Position numbers and translations under genes: made by a program. Under the pieces are notes generated by a model. That model saw only the letters and a program-made list of their open reading frames with translations. It was not told the origin of the DNA and did not search any database. A DNA stretch of 64,000 nt from Croceicoccus bisphenolivorans. GTDB lineage: Bacteria > Pseudomonadota > Alphaproteobacteria > Sphingomonadales > Sphingomonadaceae. The DNA lies in assembly GCF_001634625.1 (NCBI RefSeq), contig NZ_LRSE01000004.1:1-64000 (forward strand), read 5' to 3'. This document shows positions 35,132 through 43,744 of the stretch, one piece after another. The first letter of the stretch is position 1, and each line of letters begins with the position of its first letter.

Positions 35132-36592
35132 TTATTCTTCTATCGCAGCAGGCTTGGGTACGCGTCCGCTCATCTGGTCTCCGGCCGTTTTCGACAGCCG
35201 CGCGAGCGCCGGCAGGCTCAGCAGGCCGAGCAGGCCGACCACCCAGAACACGTAGCTGCATTCCACTGCGCCGATCGCATCGCGGCTGGCGCCGGTCAGC
35301 ATCGCGCTGACATCGAACAGGATGATCGACAGTGCTATGGCAAGGCCGGCGGCAACCTGCACCACGATCTGCGTTAGCGTTACCGCGCTTGGCACCTGGG
35401 CCGGCGCAATCTCGTCATAGGCAAGCGAGGTAAGGCCGGTCATCACGAAAGAGCGTGCGCAACCGGAAACGAAGGCGATCGCGATGATGAGCGCAAAGGG
35501 CGTTGCCGCCGTAATAAAGCCACAGCCGCCGATGCCGATCGACATGACCGCCGTCGTGAACAGCAGGACCTTGCGGTAGCTGAAGCGGCGGAACGTGCGG
35601 GTCATCAGCGGTTTCATCAGCAGGTCGCCGGCGGCATGGCCGAGAAGCGCAACCCCGGACTGCACCGCCGACATGCCGAAACCGACCTGCAGCATGATGG
35701 GCAGCACGAACAGGAACGCGTGGATGGGTACGCGGATCAGGGGCAGCGTCGTGCCGACGGAAATGCGGAAGGTCGGAAGCCGGAACGGTGCCAGCGACAG
35801 TATGGGATGTGCCGAACGGCGCAGATGCCGGATGGCAAGCACGGCGGCGACGATGCCGCCCGCCAGGATCGCGATCGTTATCGCGCGCGAAGCCTGCGGG
35901 TCTGCCAGTTGTTCAAGGCCGAACAGAAGCAGCGAAAGGGCCGTGCCGTTCAGCAGGAAGCCGGGAAGGTCGAACGGGCGCGTGCGGATCGGGAGGTGGC
36001 CAAGAACACGCGAGGCGGCCACGGCCCCGAAAAGGCCGATCGGAATATTGATGTAGAAGATCCATTCCCAGCCCCACAGTTCCGTCAGGAAACCGCCCAG
36101 CGGCGGGCCGAGGACCGGGGCGACAAGCATCGGGATGGAGGAGATGTTCAGCAGCCGCAGGAGGCTGGACCGATCCACCGAACCGACGAGGATCAACTGC
36201 CCGATCGCAGTCATCAGCGCACCGCTGACCCCCTGCAACGCCCGCGCGCCGACGAACATTTCAAGGTTCGCGCTCAACCCGCAAAGCAGGGACGCGCCGG
36301 TGAATCCCAGCAGCGCCAGGATGAAGACGCGCTTTGCGCCGAAGGTGTCGGCAAGCCATGCGCTGGCCGGAATCATGACGGCGGCGGCCAGCACGTAGAC
36401 CATGATGCCGATGCCCACCTCTACCGGGGTGACCCCGAACGAAACGCCCATCATGGGCAGCGCAGGCGTGATGATCGAGGAATCGAGCATCTGCAGGAAA
36501 GCGGCGACGGCCACGACCAGCGCGGTGGCAAGGGCGCCCGGCGGAAGCGAGGTTGCAGGCGGTTTATCCGCCGCAGGTTCGGAGGTCGGCAA
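35132..36592 (-). CDS. MFS transporter, DHA2 (EmrB-like) family
   Basis: The 486-residue membrane protein has about 14 hydrophobic segments and the motif-A/C patterns of DHA2 drug:proton antiporters. Examples are WLADTFGAKRVF (after TM2) and GPPLGGFLTELWGWEWIFYINIPIG. It starts with TTG, preceded by GGAGAA 6 nt upstream. It would export a toxic or end product. It follows the decayed dioxygenase relic and the quinone oxidoreductase gene on the same strand and may once have been in one operon with them. Confidence 0.9.
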   Translation of the reverse strand: MPTSEPAADKPPATSLPPGALATALVVAVAAFLQMLDSSIITPALPMMGVSFGVTPVEVGIGIMVYVLAAAVMIPASAWLADTFGAKRVFILALLGFTGASLLCGLSANLEMFVGARALQGVSGALMTAIGQLILVGSVDRSSLLRLLNISSIPMLVAPVLGPPLGGFLTELWGWEWIFYINIPIGLFGAVAASRVLGHLPIRTRPFDLPGFLLNGTALSLLLFGLEQLADPQASRAITIAILAGGIVAAVLAIRHLRRSAHPILSLAPFRLPTFRISVGTTLPLIRVPIHAFLFVLPIMLQVGFGMSAVQSGVALLGHAAGDLLMKPLMTRTFRRFSYRKVLLFTTAVMSIGIGGCGFITAATPFALIIAIAFVSGCARSFVMTGLTSLAYDEIAPAQVPSAVTLTQIVVQVAAGLAIALSIILFDVSAMLTGASRDAIGAVECSYVFWVVGLLGLLSLPALARLSKTAGDQMSGRVPKPAAIEE

Positions 36593-36599
36593 GAAATAT

Positions 36600-36957
36600 T
36601 CTCCAGCGTAGGGGGCTGCCCGGACGCACCGGGACGACAGGAATTTTCACGAGACCGTCGACGTCGGCGATAGTCGCGGCAGGGATCACGGTCCAGCTTT
36701 CGGTAGTCGGACCGTGCGGGTTTACGCGGGTTCCGGTTGTGCAGACGTCGGGCCGGAGCAGGGCGGGCGCGCTGGTTGAACAGTATCCTGCGGATGCGGT
36801 CCTGCTGTTCGGGAGAAAGGTTGGCATAGGCCTTCACCATGTTGGCCCACATCGTGTCGCCGCCATGTGGCGGGCAGGCGTGGCAACGCAGAACCGCGCC
36901 CATCGGCTGGTCCCGCAAAAGAGGACCTTGTGCTGCAGTCGCAGGGCACGGATTGCC
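36600..36957 (-). pseudogene. Decayed TauD/TfdA-type dioxygenase fragment
   Basis: Translation of three minus frames gives pieces of a 2-oxoglutarate-dependent TauD/TfdA dioxygenase. AIRALRLQHKVLF is in one frame, directly after the quinone oxidoreductase stop. RDQPMGAVLRCHACPP then GGDTMWANMVKAYANLS follow in the next frame. A tail reading SDYRKLDR is like the family's C-terminus. The segment carrying the iron-binding HxD is missing between RDQP and MGAVLRC, and the N-terminus is absent. At least one single-base frameshift lies near 36915. It cannot make a working enzyme. Confidence 0.65.
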
Positions 36958-37935
36958 TTATGACAGGAGGACGACCGAACCGGTCGTCGCGCGCGCTTCG
37001 ATATCGCGATGGGCAGTCGCCGCATCTTCGAGAGCATAGCGATGGTTCACCGCGATCCGGATCTTGTCTTGTTGGACGAGGTCGAACAGTTCGGCGACCA
37101 GCGTTTCGCGCTCTTCGGCATCGGCGATGTAATCGTGGAGGGCGGGGCGGCTGACGTAGAGCGATCCCTTGATTGCCAGTTCCATCGGATTGATCGCCGG
37201 CGGCGGGCCCGATGCCGCGCCGAACAGTACCAGCAGACCGCGGCGGCGCAGGGATGCGAGCGAGCCGTTGCAGGTGTCCTTGCCGATACTGTCGTAAGCG
37301 ACGGCGACGCCCGCGCCGCCGGTCAGTTCCTTGACGCGGGCGGCAATGTCGTCCTCGCCGTTGATCAGCACATGGTCGCAGCCCGCCGCGCGCGCGGTTT
37401 CGACCTTGGCCTGGCTGCCGACCGTGCCGATGACCGTCAGGCCGATGGCCTTTGCCCACTGCACCGCGATCTGGCCCACGCCGCCTGCTGCCGCGTGGAA
37501 CAGGATCGGGTCACCGGGCTTCAGGAACGGCCATATCCGGCGGATCAGGTAACCGGCGGTCAGTCCGGCCGACATCATCCCCGCGGCCGTTTCGTCGGAA
37601 ATGCCGTCTGGCAGTTTCACCAGCAGGTCGGCCGGAAGAATGCGATCGCTGGCATAAGCGCCGGGCACGCTGCCGCCGTAAGTCACGCGGTCGCCGGGCG
37701 CGAAGTTCGTCACTCCCTTACCAACAGCTTCCACCACGCCAGCTGCTTCGGAGCCGGGGCAGGCGGGAAGCGATGCCGGGAAACCGCCCTTGCGCATCGT
37801 CAGGTCCGCGAAATTGACGCCAATCGCTTTCTGGCGAACAAGAACTTCCCCCGCGCCCGGTGCGGCAGTCGGCACTTCGTCGACACGAAGAACTTCCGGC
37901 CCGCCGGTTTCGTGAAATCGTACAATCTTGGTCAA
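36958..37935 (-). CDS. NAD(P)H:quinone oxidoreductase-like MDR protein
   Basis: The 325-residue zinc-free medium-chain reductase of the Qor type opens MTKIVRFHETGGPEVLRVDEV. It has IGVNFADLTMRKG, PGSEAAGVVEAVG and the NADPH motif AAAGGVGQIAVQWAK near residue 145. The start is a TTG with AGGAGAAG upstream. It diverges from the bicupin at 38222. The intergenic region has a TTTTA-N6-TAAAA inverted repeat (38050-38065), shared in form with one at 55276. The likely role is reduction of quinones or enones. Confidence 0.9.
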   Translation of the reverse strand: MTKIVRFHETGGPEVLRVDEVPTAAPGAGEVLVRQKAIGVNFADLTMRKGGFPASLPACPGSEAAGVVEAVGKGVTNFAPGDRVTYGGSVPGAYASDRILPADLLVKLPDGISDETAAGMMSAGLTAGYLIRRIWPFLKPGDPILFHAAAGGVGQIAVQWAKAIGLTVIGTVGSQAKVETARAAGCDHVLINGEDDIAARVKELTGGAGVAVAYDSIGKDTCNGSLASLRRRGLLVLFGAASGPPPAINPMELAIKGSLYVSRPALHDYIADAEERETLVAELFDLVQQDKIRIAVNHRYALEDAATAHRDIEARATTGSVVLLS

Positions 37936-38049
37936 AAATCTTCTCCTGCTCCCGATAGGGGAAAGACCATGCCTGCTTTGCGCGGTCGCTCATTCCGTGC
38001 GGGGACTTATCCTTCTGCACCGGCGTTGCCATCATTCCTGCAAAGATTA

Positions 38050-38065
38050 TTTTAGTGCAATAAAA
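38050..38065. promoter_or_regulatory. Inverted repeat TTTTA-GTGCAA-TAAAA
   Basis: Sixteen-base AT-rich dyad 114 bp upstream of the quinone oxidoreductase start. The same arms and spacing occur at 55276-55291 upstream of an SDR gene. Confidence 0.4.
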
Positions 38066-38142
38066 AATATGGAACGACATTGACGTCATACCTTGGTGCG
38101 ACCGGCGGCTGATGACCCTCCCGACGATCGCTCATTGAAAAA

Positions 38143-38158
38143 ATAAGAGGTATCTTAT
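38143..38158. promoter_or_regulatory. Inverted repeat ATAAGA-GGTA-TCTTAT
   Basis: Perfect 6-bp arms around GGTA, 63 bp upstream of the bicupin start. Likely an operator in the bicupin promoter; the binding protein is unknown. Confidence 0.4.
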
Positions 38159-38221
38159 ATTCTGATTCGGAGACAGATTGCCGGAGCAGCGATTCCGGCT
38201 CATCACGCCGAGGAGAGGCTC

Positions 38222-39352
38222 ATGGGTTATCCGGATCAGGACCTTGTCGAAACAGTAGAGAAACGGACCAACACCCCGGTCACGCTGGCCGATTTCGACG
38301 TGAAGACGGCGGAGGATGTTGCGGCGTTGCGAGCACGCTGGAGCCGCATGGAAAGTAATCCGAAAATCCTCGCTTCGCGCGAAGGATCGGACGATGTCAG
38401 CTTTGCCGGGCTGGACATCAAGACGCTCTTGCGCGGCGAGGAAAGCTCAGGCCGCAACAGCGTGCACAGCATCGTGATGGCGCCCGGAACGCGTATCCCG
38501 GCTCACGGCAATGACGCCGGTGAAGCATTCTGGGTCGTCGTTCATGGCGAGGTAGACCTCACCATTGGCTCGGAGACGATGACGGTGCCCTCCGCAGGGT
38601 TCGGCTTTGCACCTGCCCGGACCACGCAGGCCGTCGCCAACCGCTCTGCTGAACTGGCCGAAGTGTTCGTTATCCACTTGCCCGCCGGAATAGAGCGTGG
38701 CTTTGCCGCTGCGCACCGCGCGTTCGGAGATGCGGGTGCCGCCGCGGTCGAACAGGCATGGGCACTTCTGCAGCCTTTCGGCATCACCCTGACCGGCGGC
38801 GAAGCGCTTGCCAACGATAGCCGGGTCAACGAACCCGCGCCGCGCATCGACAAGCCTATCGGCAAGCTCGACGATCTGCTGGCGCTGCGCTGTGAATGGA
38901 ACAAGCTGCCGGGAACGCCAAAGCTGGTGAAGGACCCGTGCGATTGTTACAACGTGACTGCCCTGGACCAGGAAGCCCGCGTCCTGCTCAGTCCGGAAGA
39001 ATCGCGCGGCGCGGCATCTGCGTTTTGCAATATCATCCACGGCGGGATCGACGTTCCGCCCCATCACCAGCCCACGGAGGAAGAGACCTTCATCGTCCTG
39101 CGGGGCGAGGTCCGGTTACGGATCGGCAACCAGACGGCGGAACGGGTGGGTCCCGGGGCATTCGGGTTCGCACCCCGTTACGGCACCCATGCGTTCAAGC
39201 AGTTGAGCGAGGGCAAGACCTTCCTGTTTTCGGTAAATACCCCGGGCGGGCACGATCGCGGGTTTGAGATTTCGATAACGGATAGTGACAAGCCGAACTT
39301 CCCCGAGATTATCACGGCGCATGGCTTTACCTTCCACGGTCCGCCGGACTGA
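38222..39352 (+). CDS. Bicupin protein (two cupin domains)
   Basis: The 376-residue protein has a degenerate first cupin (about 80-160; RIPAHGNDAGEAFWVVVHGE). The second, complete metal site (about 270-350) has VPPHHQPTEEETFIVLRGE and a later His in GTHAF. The layout resembles gentisate 1,2-dioxygenase and related ring-cleavage bicupins, but identity is not established. A close paralog with the same C-terminal AHGFTFHG ending lies at 50981. The catalytic metal would sit in the C-terminal domain. Confidence 0.85.
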   Translation: MGYPDQDLVETVEKRTNTPVTLADFDVKTAEDVAALRARWSRMESNPKILASREGSDDVSFAGLDIKTLLRGEESSGRNSVHSIVMAPGTRIPAHGNDAGEAFWVVVHGEVDLTIGSETMTVPSAGFGFAPARTTQAVANRSAELAEVFVIHLPAGIERGFAAAHRAFGDAGAAAVEQAWALLQPFGITLTGGEALANDSRVNEPAPRIDKPIGKLDDLLALRCEWNKLPGTPKLVKDPCDCYNVTALDQEARVLLSPEESRGAASAFCNIIHGGIDVPPHHQPTEEETFIVLRGEVRLRIGNQTAERVGPGAFGFAPRYGTHAFKQLSEGKTFLFSVNTPGGHDRGFEISITDSDKPNFPEIITAHGFTFHGPPD

Positions 39353-39388
39353 TCGCGTTGCGGTCCGGCCCGCCTCCGCCGGGATGCG

Positions 39389-40171
39389 TCAGAGTGTGCC
39401 GGGGAAGGCGCCGCCATCGATAACAATGTTCTGTCCGGTCAGGTAGCCAGCCGACTGTCCGCACAGGAATGCGCACAGAGCGCCGAATTCGTTAGGCTGT
39501 CCAAAGCGTTTTGCCGGTATTGACGTCAGTCGCTGCGTGATGATCTCGTCTTCGCTCAGCGATGCGGCAAGGGCCTCTCCGGAAACGATGCTTTTCAACC
39601 GGCTGGTCGCCATGGCGCCGGGCAGCAGGCCATTGATCGTGACATTATGTTGCGCGACCTGCCGCGACAGGCCTGCGATGAAACCGGTAAGGCCGGTGCG
39701 CGCGCCGTTGGAAAGGCCCAGCGCCGGGATCGCGGACTTCACGGATGAGGACGTGATGTTGACGATCCTGCCGAACTTGCGATCGATCATGCCGTCGATT
39801 GTCGCCCTTATCATTTCGATCGGCGCCAGCATGTTGAGGTCAAGCGCCTTCAACCAGTCGTCGCGCGACCAGTCGCGAAAGTCGCCCGGCGGCGGACCGC
39901 CTGCATTGTTCACAAGGATGTCGACGTTGCCGGCCACGGACAGCGCGTGGCGACGGCCTTCTTCGGTGGAAATGTCGCCCGCGGCTGTGCTTACTTTGAT
40001 CGCAGGGTAGCGCAGTCTGATCGCTTCGGCCGCGGATTCCAGCGCATCGGACCCGCGCGCGGTCATCGTGATGTTGACACCTTCGGCGGCCAGCGCTTCG
40101 GCGCAACCGAGCCCCAGCCCCTTGCTCGATGCACACACGATGGCGTTCTTGCCTGCTATCCCAAGTTCCAT
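39389..40171 (-). CDS. SDR oxidoreductase
   Basis: The protein is 260 residues from the ATG at 40171, preceded by GGAGGG at 8 nt. It has VCASSKGLGLGCAEAL (cofactor site), NNAGGPPPGDFRDW near residue 90 and an IVIDGGAFPGTL end. The usual YxxxK tyrosine is replaced: the segment reads SNGARTGLTG after NITSSSV, so it belongs to the 3-oxoacyl-reductase-like group with an altered active site. It is convergent with the bicupin at 38222. Confidence 0.88.
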   Translation of the reverse strand: MELGIAGKNAIVCASSKGLGLGCAEALAAEGVNITMTARGSDALESAAEAIRLRYPAIKVSTAAGDISTEEGRRHALSVAGNVDILVNNAGGPPPGDFRDWSRDDWLKALDLNMLAPIEMIRATIDGMIDRKFGRIVNITSSSVKSAIPALGLSNGARTGLTGFIAGLSRQVAQHNVTINGLLPGAMATSRLKSIVSGEALAASLSEDEIITQRLTSIPAKRFGQPNEFGALCAFLCGQSAGYLTGQNIVIDGGAFPGTL

Positions 40172-40297
40172 TGCGTTTGCCCTCCGCATCAGGTTCATCG
40201 CTTTCGGCCTCGCCCCGATTCCATTCGGTGGTCCGCGTCTCGACGCAAGTCCGCATGGTCGCTGTTTGTGCTTGCAAGCCCGGCCTATGCCAATAGA

Positions 40298-40310
40298 AAT
40301 GTCCTACATT
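40298..40310. promoter_or_regulatory. Putative second GntR operator (AATGTCCTACATT)
   Basis: Identical 13-mer to the site at 32208-32220. It lies 73 bp upstream of the bicupin start at 40383, and 54 bp to the left of a TGATATATCA-type site. Confidence 0.55.
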
Positions 40311-40363
40311 CTTGCCGCAAATCCGGATCGGGACAAGACCCGGATCTCGACCGGATGGTCGGT

Positions 40364-40373
40364 AGATATATCA
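40364..40373. promoter_or_regulatory. Putative GntR operator (AGATATATCA)
   Basis: Nine of ten bases match TGATATATCA. It sits 10 bp ahead of the bicupin start and overlaps the ribosome-binding region (AGGAGA). Confidence 0.45.
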
Positions 40374-40382
40374 GGAGACGTC

Positions 40383-41165
40383 ATGCAGCACGTTCGGCCG
40401 GTTGATTTCTCGGTGTATCCCGAGGGGCAGTTCCACAGCCACTTCATGGCCAACTGGGACAACGGAATTGAAAGCTGCATGGCCCTGCTGACCGTTGCGC
40501 CGCCTGGCACCGCGACTGGCGCCAACGGGGTGATTTTCGGATCGCATACGCACGATGTCGACCAGTTCTATTTTATTCTCGAAGGGGAGATGACGGTCCA
40601 CCTTGCCGATGAAACACACAAGGCAGGACCGGGCTCGCTCGTGTTCCTGCCCAAGGGTTTTCCGCATTGGAACCAGAACGATGGCGATGTGCGCGAAATG
40701 CACCTCGAACTTCTCGCGCCTTCTGCCATGACCTACGACTTCGCGGCCAAGCACGCCGCAGGCGATCCCATCGCTCCCGGAACCGCGAAGGGCACGATCG
40801 CGCGGATCGACATGGCAGAGCGTGCCAGTGGGCAAAGCCTGGTCCGGCCCCTTATCGGATCGGCTACGGGGTCGGACAACTTTGCCATGAACCTCGTCGA
40901 CCTTGCCGCCGATGCTCCTGCCGGTTCGCTGACGGTGGCCGACGGTGACCGGCTGCTCTACGTCGTCGATGGTGAGCTGACCGTCGAGATCGGGCTCGAC
41001 AGGCAGGTCGCGGGGCCGCACACGCTGGTCGTGGTTCCTGCCGGCACCGTTTTCCGTGCTTCGAACGGGGGCGTGGTGACCCGTTATGTGGAAATGCTTG
41101 CTCCCGAACACCAGACTGTCGCGGAAGTCGCTATGGCCGAGGGGGCTGCGGGGCCGAACGCTTAG
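40383..41165 (+). CDS. Bicupin protein
   Basis: The 260-residue protein consists of two cupin domains. The first (about 45-110) has GSHTHDVDQFYFILEGE and PHWN: His-His-His are present, with Gln at the usual Glu position. The second (about 180-240) lacks a clear metal site. AGGAGA precedes the ATG at 40383. Both putative GntR operators lie upstream. It could be an isomerase, decarboxylase or dioxygenase on an aromatic or keto acid; the reaction is unknown. Confidence 0.82.
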   Translation: MQHVRPVDFSVYPEGQFHSHFMANWDNGIESCMALLTVAPPGTATGANGVIFGSHTHDVDQFYFILEGEMTVHLADETHKAGPGSLVFLPKGFPHWNQNDGDVREMHLELLAPSAMTYDFAAKHAAGDPIAPGTAKGTIARIDMAERASGQSLVRPLIGSATGSDNFAMNLVDLAADAPAGSLTVADGDRLLYVVDGELTVEIGLDRQVAGPHTLVVVPAGTVFRASNGGVVTRYVEMLAPEHQTVAEVAMAEGAAGPNA

Positions 41166-41195
41166 GCACCGGCCCCCTTGCCCGATCAGGCCGGA

Positions 41196-41624
41196 TTACT
41201 TGGCGGGCGCCATACGTTCTGCCGCAGTGTAGCGCGAAATGCGCCAGCCATCCGGCGTCAGGCGCAGGTCTATGCCCCATTCGCCGATCGCCTGAGGGGT
41301 CTCCGGCAGGGTGAGGGAGGCAGACGCATTGCCTTCGGTTTGAACGCGATAGACCGTGATCGTGGCAGCGGCAGACGCTTCGGTCGCGCTGCGCGGGGTG
41401 ACCAGAACGTTCGTCATGATGTGACACGTGGTGATCGTGCTGGAACGCGCGTTCAGTGCCGCCCGTACTTCGGCGCCGCGCTTTTCGCCGGTCGGCAGTA
41501 TCAGAACGCCATCGTCGGTGAACAGGTCGGCCGCAGCGTCATTGTCGCCGGCGTCAAGCGCGGAGCACAATGCGACAAGCGCGTCCTGACAGCCGATCTT
41601 GCAAGAGAGGTCTTCGATATTCAC
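41196..41624 (-). CDS. SnoaL/NTF2-like protein
   Basis: The 142-residue alpha+beta-cone protein has GCQDALVALCSALDAGD and DDGVLILPTG at the N-terminus and a WRISRYT end, as in SnoaL-like isomerases/hydratases. The GTG start has GGAGAC upstream. It is one of three such genes in this region (43226 and 57157 are the others). It follows the small cupin by 45 nt on the same strand. Whether it is a catalytic isomerase or a binding subunit is not clear. Confidence 0.82.
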   Translation of the reverse strand: MNIEDLSCKIGCQDALVALCSALDAGDNDAAADLFTDDGVLILPTGEKRGAEVRAALNARSSTITTCHIMTNVLVTPRSATEASAAATITVYRVQTEGNASASLTLPETPQAIGEWGIDLRLTPDGWRISRYTAAERMAPAK

Positions 41625-41669
41625 TGCAGTCTCCAGCTATTGTGTTCTGAAACGGAGGGTCGGCGAATC

Positions 41670-42035
41670 TCAGTCGGCCAGGCCGATGAACACCGACTGC
41701 CGGGGCAGACCGTCGAACGCGCGCGACTTGTGGCCCTTCCCGAAGGTATCTTCGACGAGCACCACGTCACCGTTGTTGACCAGGCTGGATTCGCCATCGC
41801 TGGCCGTGATTTCGGCGACGCCGCCGCCCAGCGCGATCACGAACTGGCGGCGCGGTGCGGGATGCCAGTCCATGTCCTGCGCTTCGGGCGTAGTGCGAAA
41901 CCAGAGGTTGGTTGTCGCAATCGGGTCGGAAATCGTTCCGCCTTGCGGAATTTCGCGCGTGTCGATTTCTATGTCTCGAAAATGCGACTGGCCGTCTTCG
42001 TCGGCCCAGATGTTCAGCACTTTGATTTTGCTCAC
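41670..42035 (-). CDS. Small single-domain cupin-like protein
   Basis: The protein is 121 residues from a GTG at 42035, with AAGGA 8 nt upstream; the frame remains open much further but without support. It begins MSKIKVLNIWADEDGQSH and shows a cupin-like barrel with WHPAPRRQFVIALGGGVAEI and VEDTFGKGHKSR. One His and one Glu are visible, fewer than a full metal site. It is paired with the SnoaL-like gene downstream. Function unknown. Confidence 0.75.
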   Translation of the reverse strand: MSKIKVLNIWADEDGQSHFRDIEIDTREIPQGGTISDPIATTNLWFRTTPEAQDMDWHPAPRRQFVIALGGGVAEITASDGESSLVNNGDVVLVEDTFGKGHKSRAFDGLPRQSVFIGLAD

Positions 42036-42149
42036 GCCCGTGATCCTTTCTTTTCTTTGTCGCTTTAATAGAAGATATTCAAAAAAAATGAAGACCGTTC
42101 TTCCCGATTCCAAATCGGGCCGTTGAACGGGCGCCATGCGGGAGCATCC

Positions 42150-43118
42150 ATGACCGAAAAGATTGTGAAGACGAACGGTATCGACATGGCCTATCGCGAG
42201 GCGGGCGCTGGCACGCCCGTCATCCTGCTTCACGGGTTTCCAGAGCTGTCCTATTCGTGGCGGTCGCAGATGCAGGCACTCTCCGGGGCCGGCTGGCGGG
42301 CGATCGCGCCGGACCTGCGCGGTTATGGCGATACCGGACCGGCGGGCGACGTAGAGGCCTATCGCATGGCGAACCTTGCGCTCGACATCGTCGGCCTGAT
42401 GGATGCACTGGGTATCGCCCGCGCGGTGATCGTCGGCCATGATTTTGGCGGAGCCTTGGCCTGGTGGATCGCGCGCGAACATGCCGACCGCGTGCTCGGC
42501 GTTGCTAGCCTCAACACGCCCTATACCCGCCGTGGCTCGGCCGGACTTGTCGAAACGATGCGGCAGTATCGCGGGGAAGACAATTACATGGTGCGGTTCC
42601 AGACCCCCGGCGTGGGTGAGGCGCTGCTGGAACGCGACGTTGCGCAAACCTTTCGCGGCCTGATGCGCAGACCTGCCCTGAAACTGGCGGAATTCCGCAA
42701 GGCCGAACCGCGCCTGCAATGCCTGCCCATGACGCTATTCGTCGGAGAGGAAGCCGTGATGGGCGAGCCGGTGATGAGCGATGCCGAATTTCAGGTCTAC
42801 ATCGATGCCTACAGCCGCAATGGCTTTGCAGGGCCGCTCAACTGGTACCGGAACCTGCATCGCAACTGGCTCGACACCGAAGGAACGGATGACCGCGTGG
42901 ACGTGCCGGCGCTGATGATCTGCGCGGCTGACGATTTCTTCTTGCCGCCCGAAACGGCAGCAGGGATGGAGCGATACGTACCCACGCTTGAAACCCACCT
43001 GATCGAGGATTGCGGCCACTGGACGCAATACGAACGGCCAGAGGAGGTGAACGCCATCCTTCTCGACTGGCTGGACCGATCCGGCTGGCAGGCACCGGAG
43101 CCTGAGACGCGCCCCTGA
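42150..43118 (+). CDS. Epoxide-hydrolase-type alpha/beta hydrolase
   Basis: The 322-residue protein has HGFPE (28-32, oxyanion hole), the nucleophile D98 in GHDFGG and a late histidine in CGHWTQYERPEEV. A cap domain lies between, consistent with an epoxide hydrolase rather than an esterase, which would have Ser. GGGAG precedes the ATG at 42150. It would open an epoxide to a diol. It is divergent from the cupin/SnoaL pair and lies before a second SnoaL-like gene. Confidence 0.92.
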   Translation: MTEKIVKTNGIDMAYREAGAGTPVILLHGFPELSYSWRSQMQALSGAGWRAIAPDLRGYGDTGPAGDVEAYRMANLALDIVGLMDALGIARAVIVGHDFGGALAWWIAREHADRVLGVASLNTPYTRRGSAGLVETMRQYRGEDNYMVRFQTPGVGEALLERDVAQTFRGLMRRPALKLAEFRKAEPRLQCLPMTLFVGEEAVMGEPVMSDAEFQVYIDAYSRNGFAGPLNWYRNLHRNWLDTEGTDDRVDVPALMICAADDFFLPPETAAGMERYVPTLETHLIEDCGHWTQYERPEEVNAILLDWLDRSGWQAPEPETRP

Positions 43119-43225
43119 CATGCTGGCCTGGCATTTATTATATAACTATCCAGAAAATAGGTTACGCCGGGTCCTCCTTCGCGCTACACAACGGGTAAGG
43201 ATCCATGCAGCGTAGAGAGGATTGT

Positions 43226-43720
43226 ATGCGCAGAATCGACGATCGGACCGTCCGAATGACGGTCGAAATCCAGCAGTTCATCGCGGACTACTGGGCCGAC
43301 GTGGACGAAAACCGCGGTCAGGGCGCGCCTGAATTCTATACCGAAGACTGCGTCCTGTACGTCGGTTCGGACCGCACCTTCGAAGGGCGCGCGGGTATTG
43401 TCGATTTCTACCGCTATCGCGCCGATCGCGGAGAGCGTACGACACGCCACGCGACCTCCAACTATCAGGTCGTGCCGCTCAGTGACACCAGCGCGAAGGT
43501 GACGTTCGTTGTCGCCAACTATGCATCCGACGGCCCGCCGCCGATCACCGGTTCGAAGGGCCCCAGCCTCGTCTCGCGCGTGGATTGCGAGCTGCATTGC
43601 AAGGAACCCGGCCTGTGGCAGATCAAGTCGCTGCGCGGCACTCCGCTGTTCATCGGTGACGAACCCTACACGGTCGCAGTGCTGGTCGAAGGCCGGCACG
43701 ACGCAAAAGTCGGCGACTGA
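43226..43720 (+). CDS. SnoaL/NTF2-like protein
   Basis: The protein is 164 residues from the ATG at 43226, with GAGAGG 5 nt ahead; ATG 43205 with AAGGA is an alternative. It is an NTF2-like fold with IQQFIADYWADVDENRGQGAPEFY at the N-terminus, a core of Tyr/Asp-rich strands, and W-Q-I-K-SLRGTPLFIG. It resembles the small subunits or polyketide-cyclase-like proteins of aromatic pathways and is related to the one at 57157. A VOC gene follows 24 nt later and is co-transcribed. Confidence 0.82.
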   Translation: MRRIDDRTVRMTVEIQQFIADYWADVDENRGQGAPEFYTEDCVLYVGSDRTFEGRAGIVDFYRYRADRGERTTRHATSNYQVVPLSDTSAKVTFVVANYASDGPPPITGSKGPSLVSRVDCELHCKEPGLWQIKSLRGTPLFIGDEPYTVAVLVEGRHDAKVGD

Positions 43721-43744
43721 ATATTCCGGAGAGGAGTTTCCACC

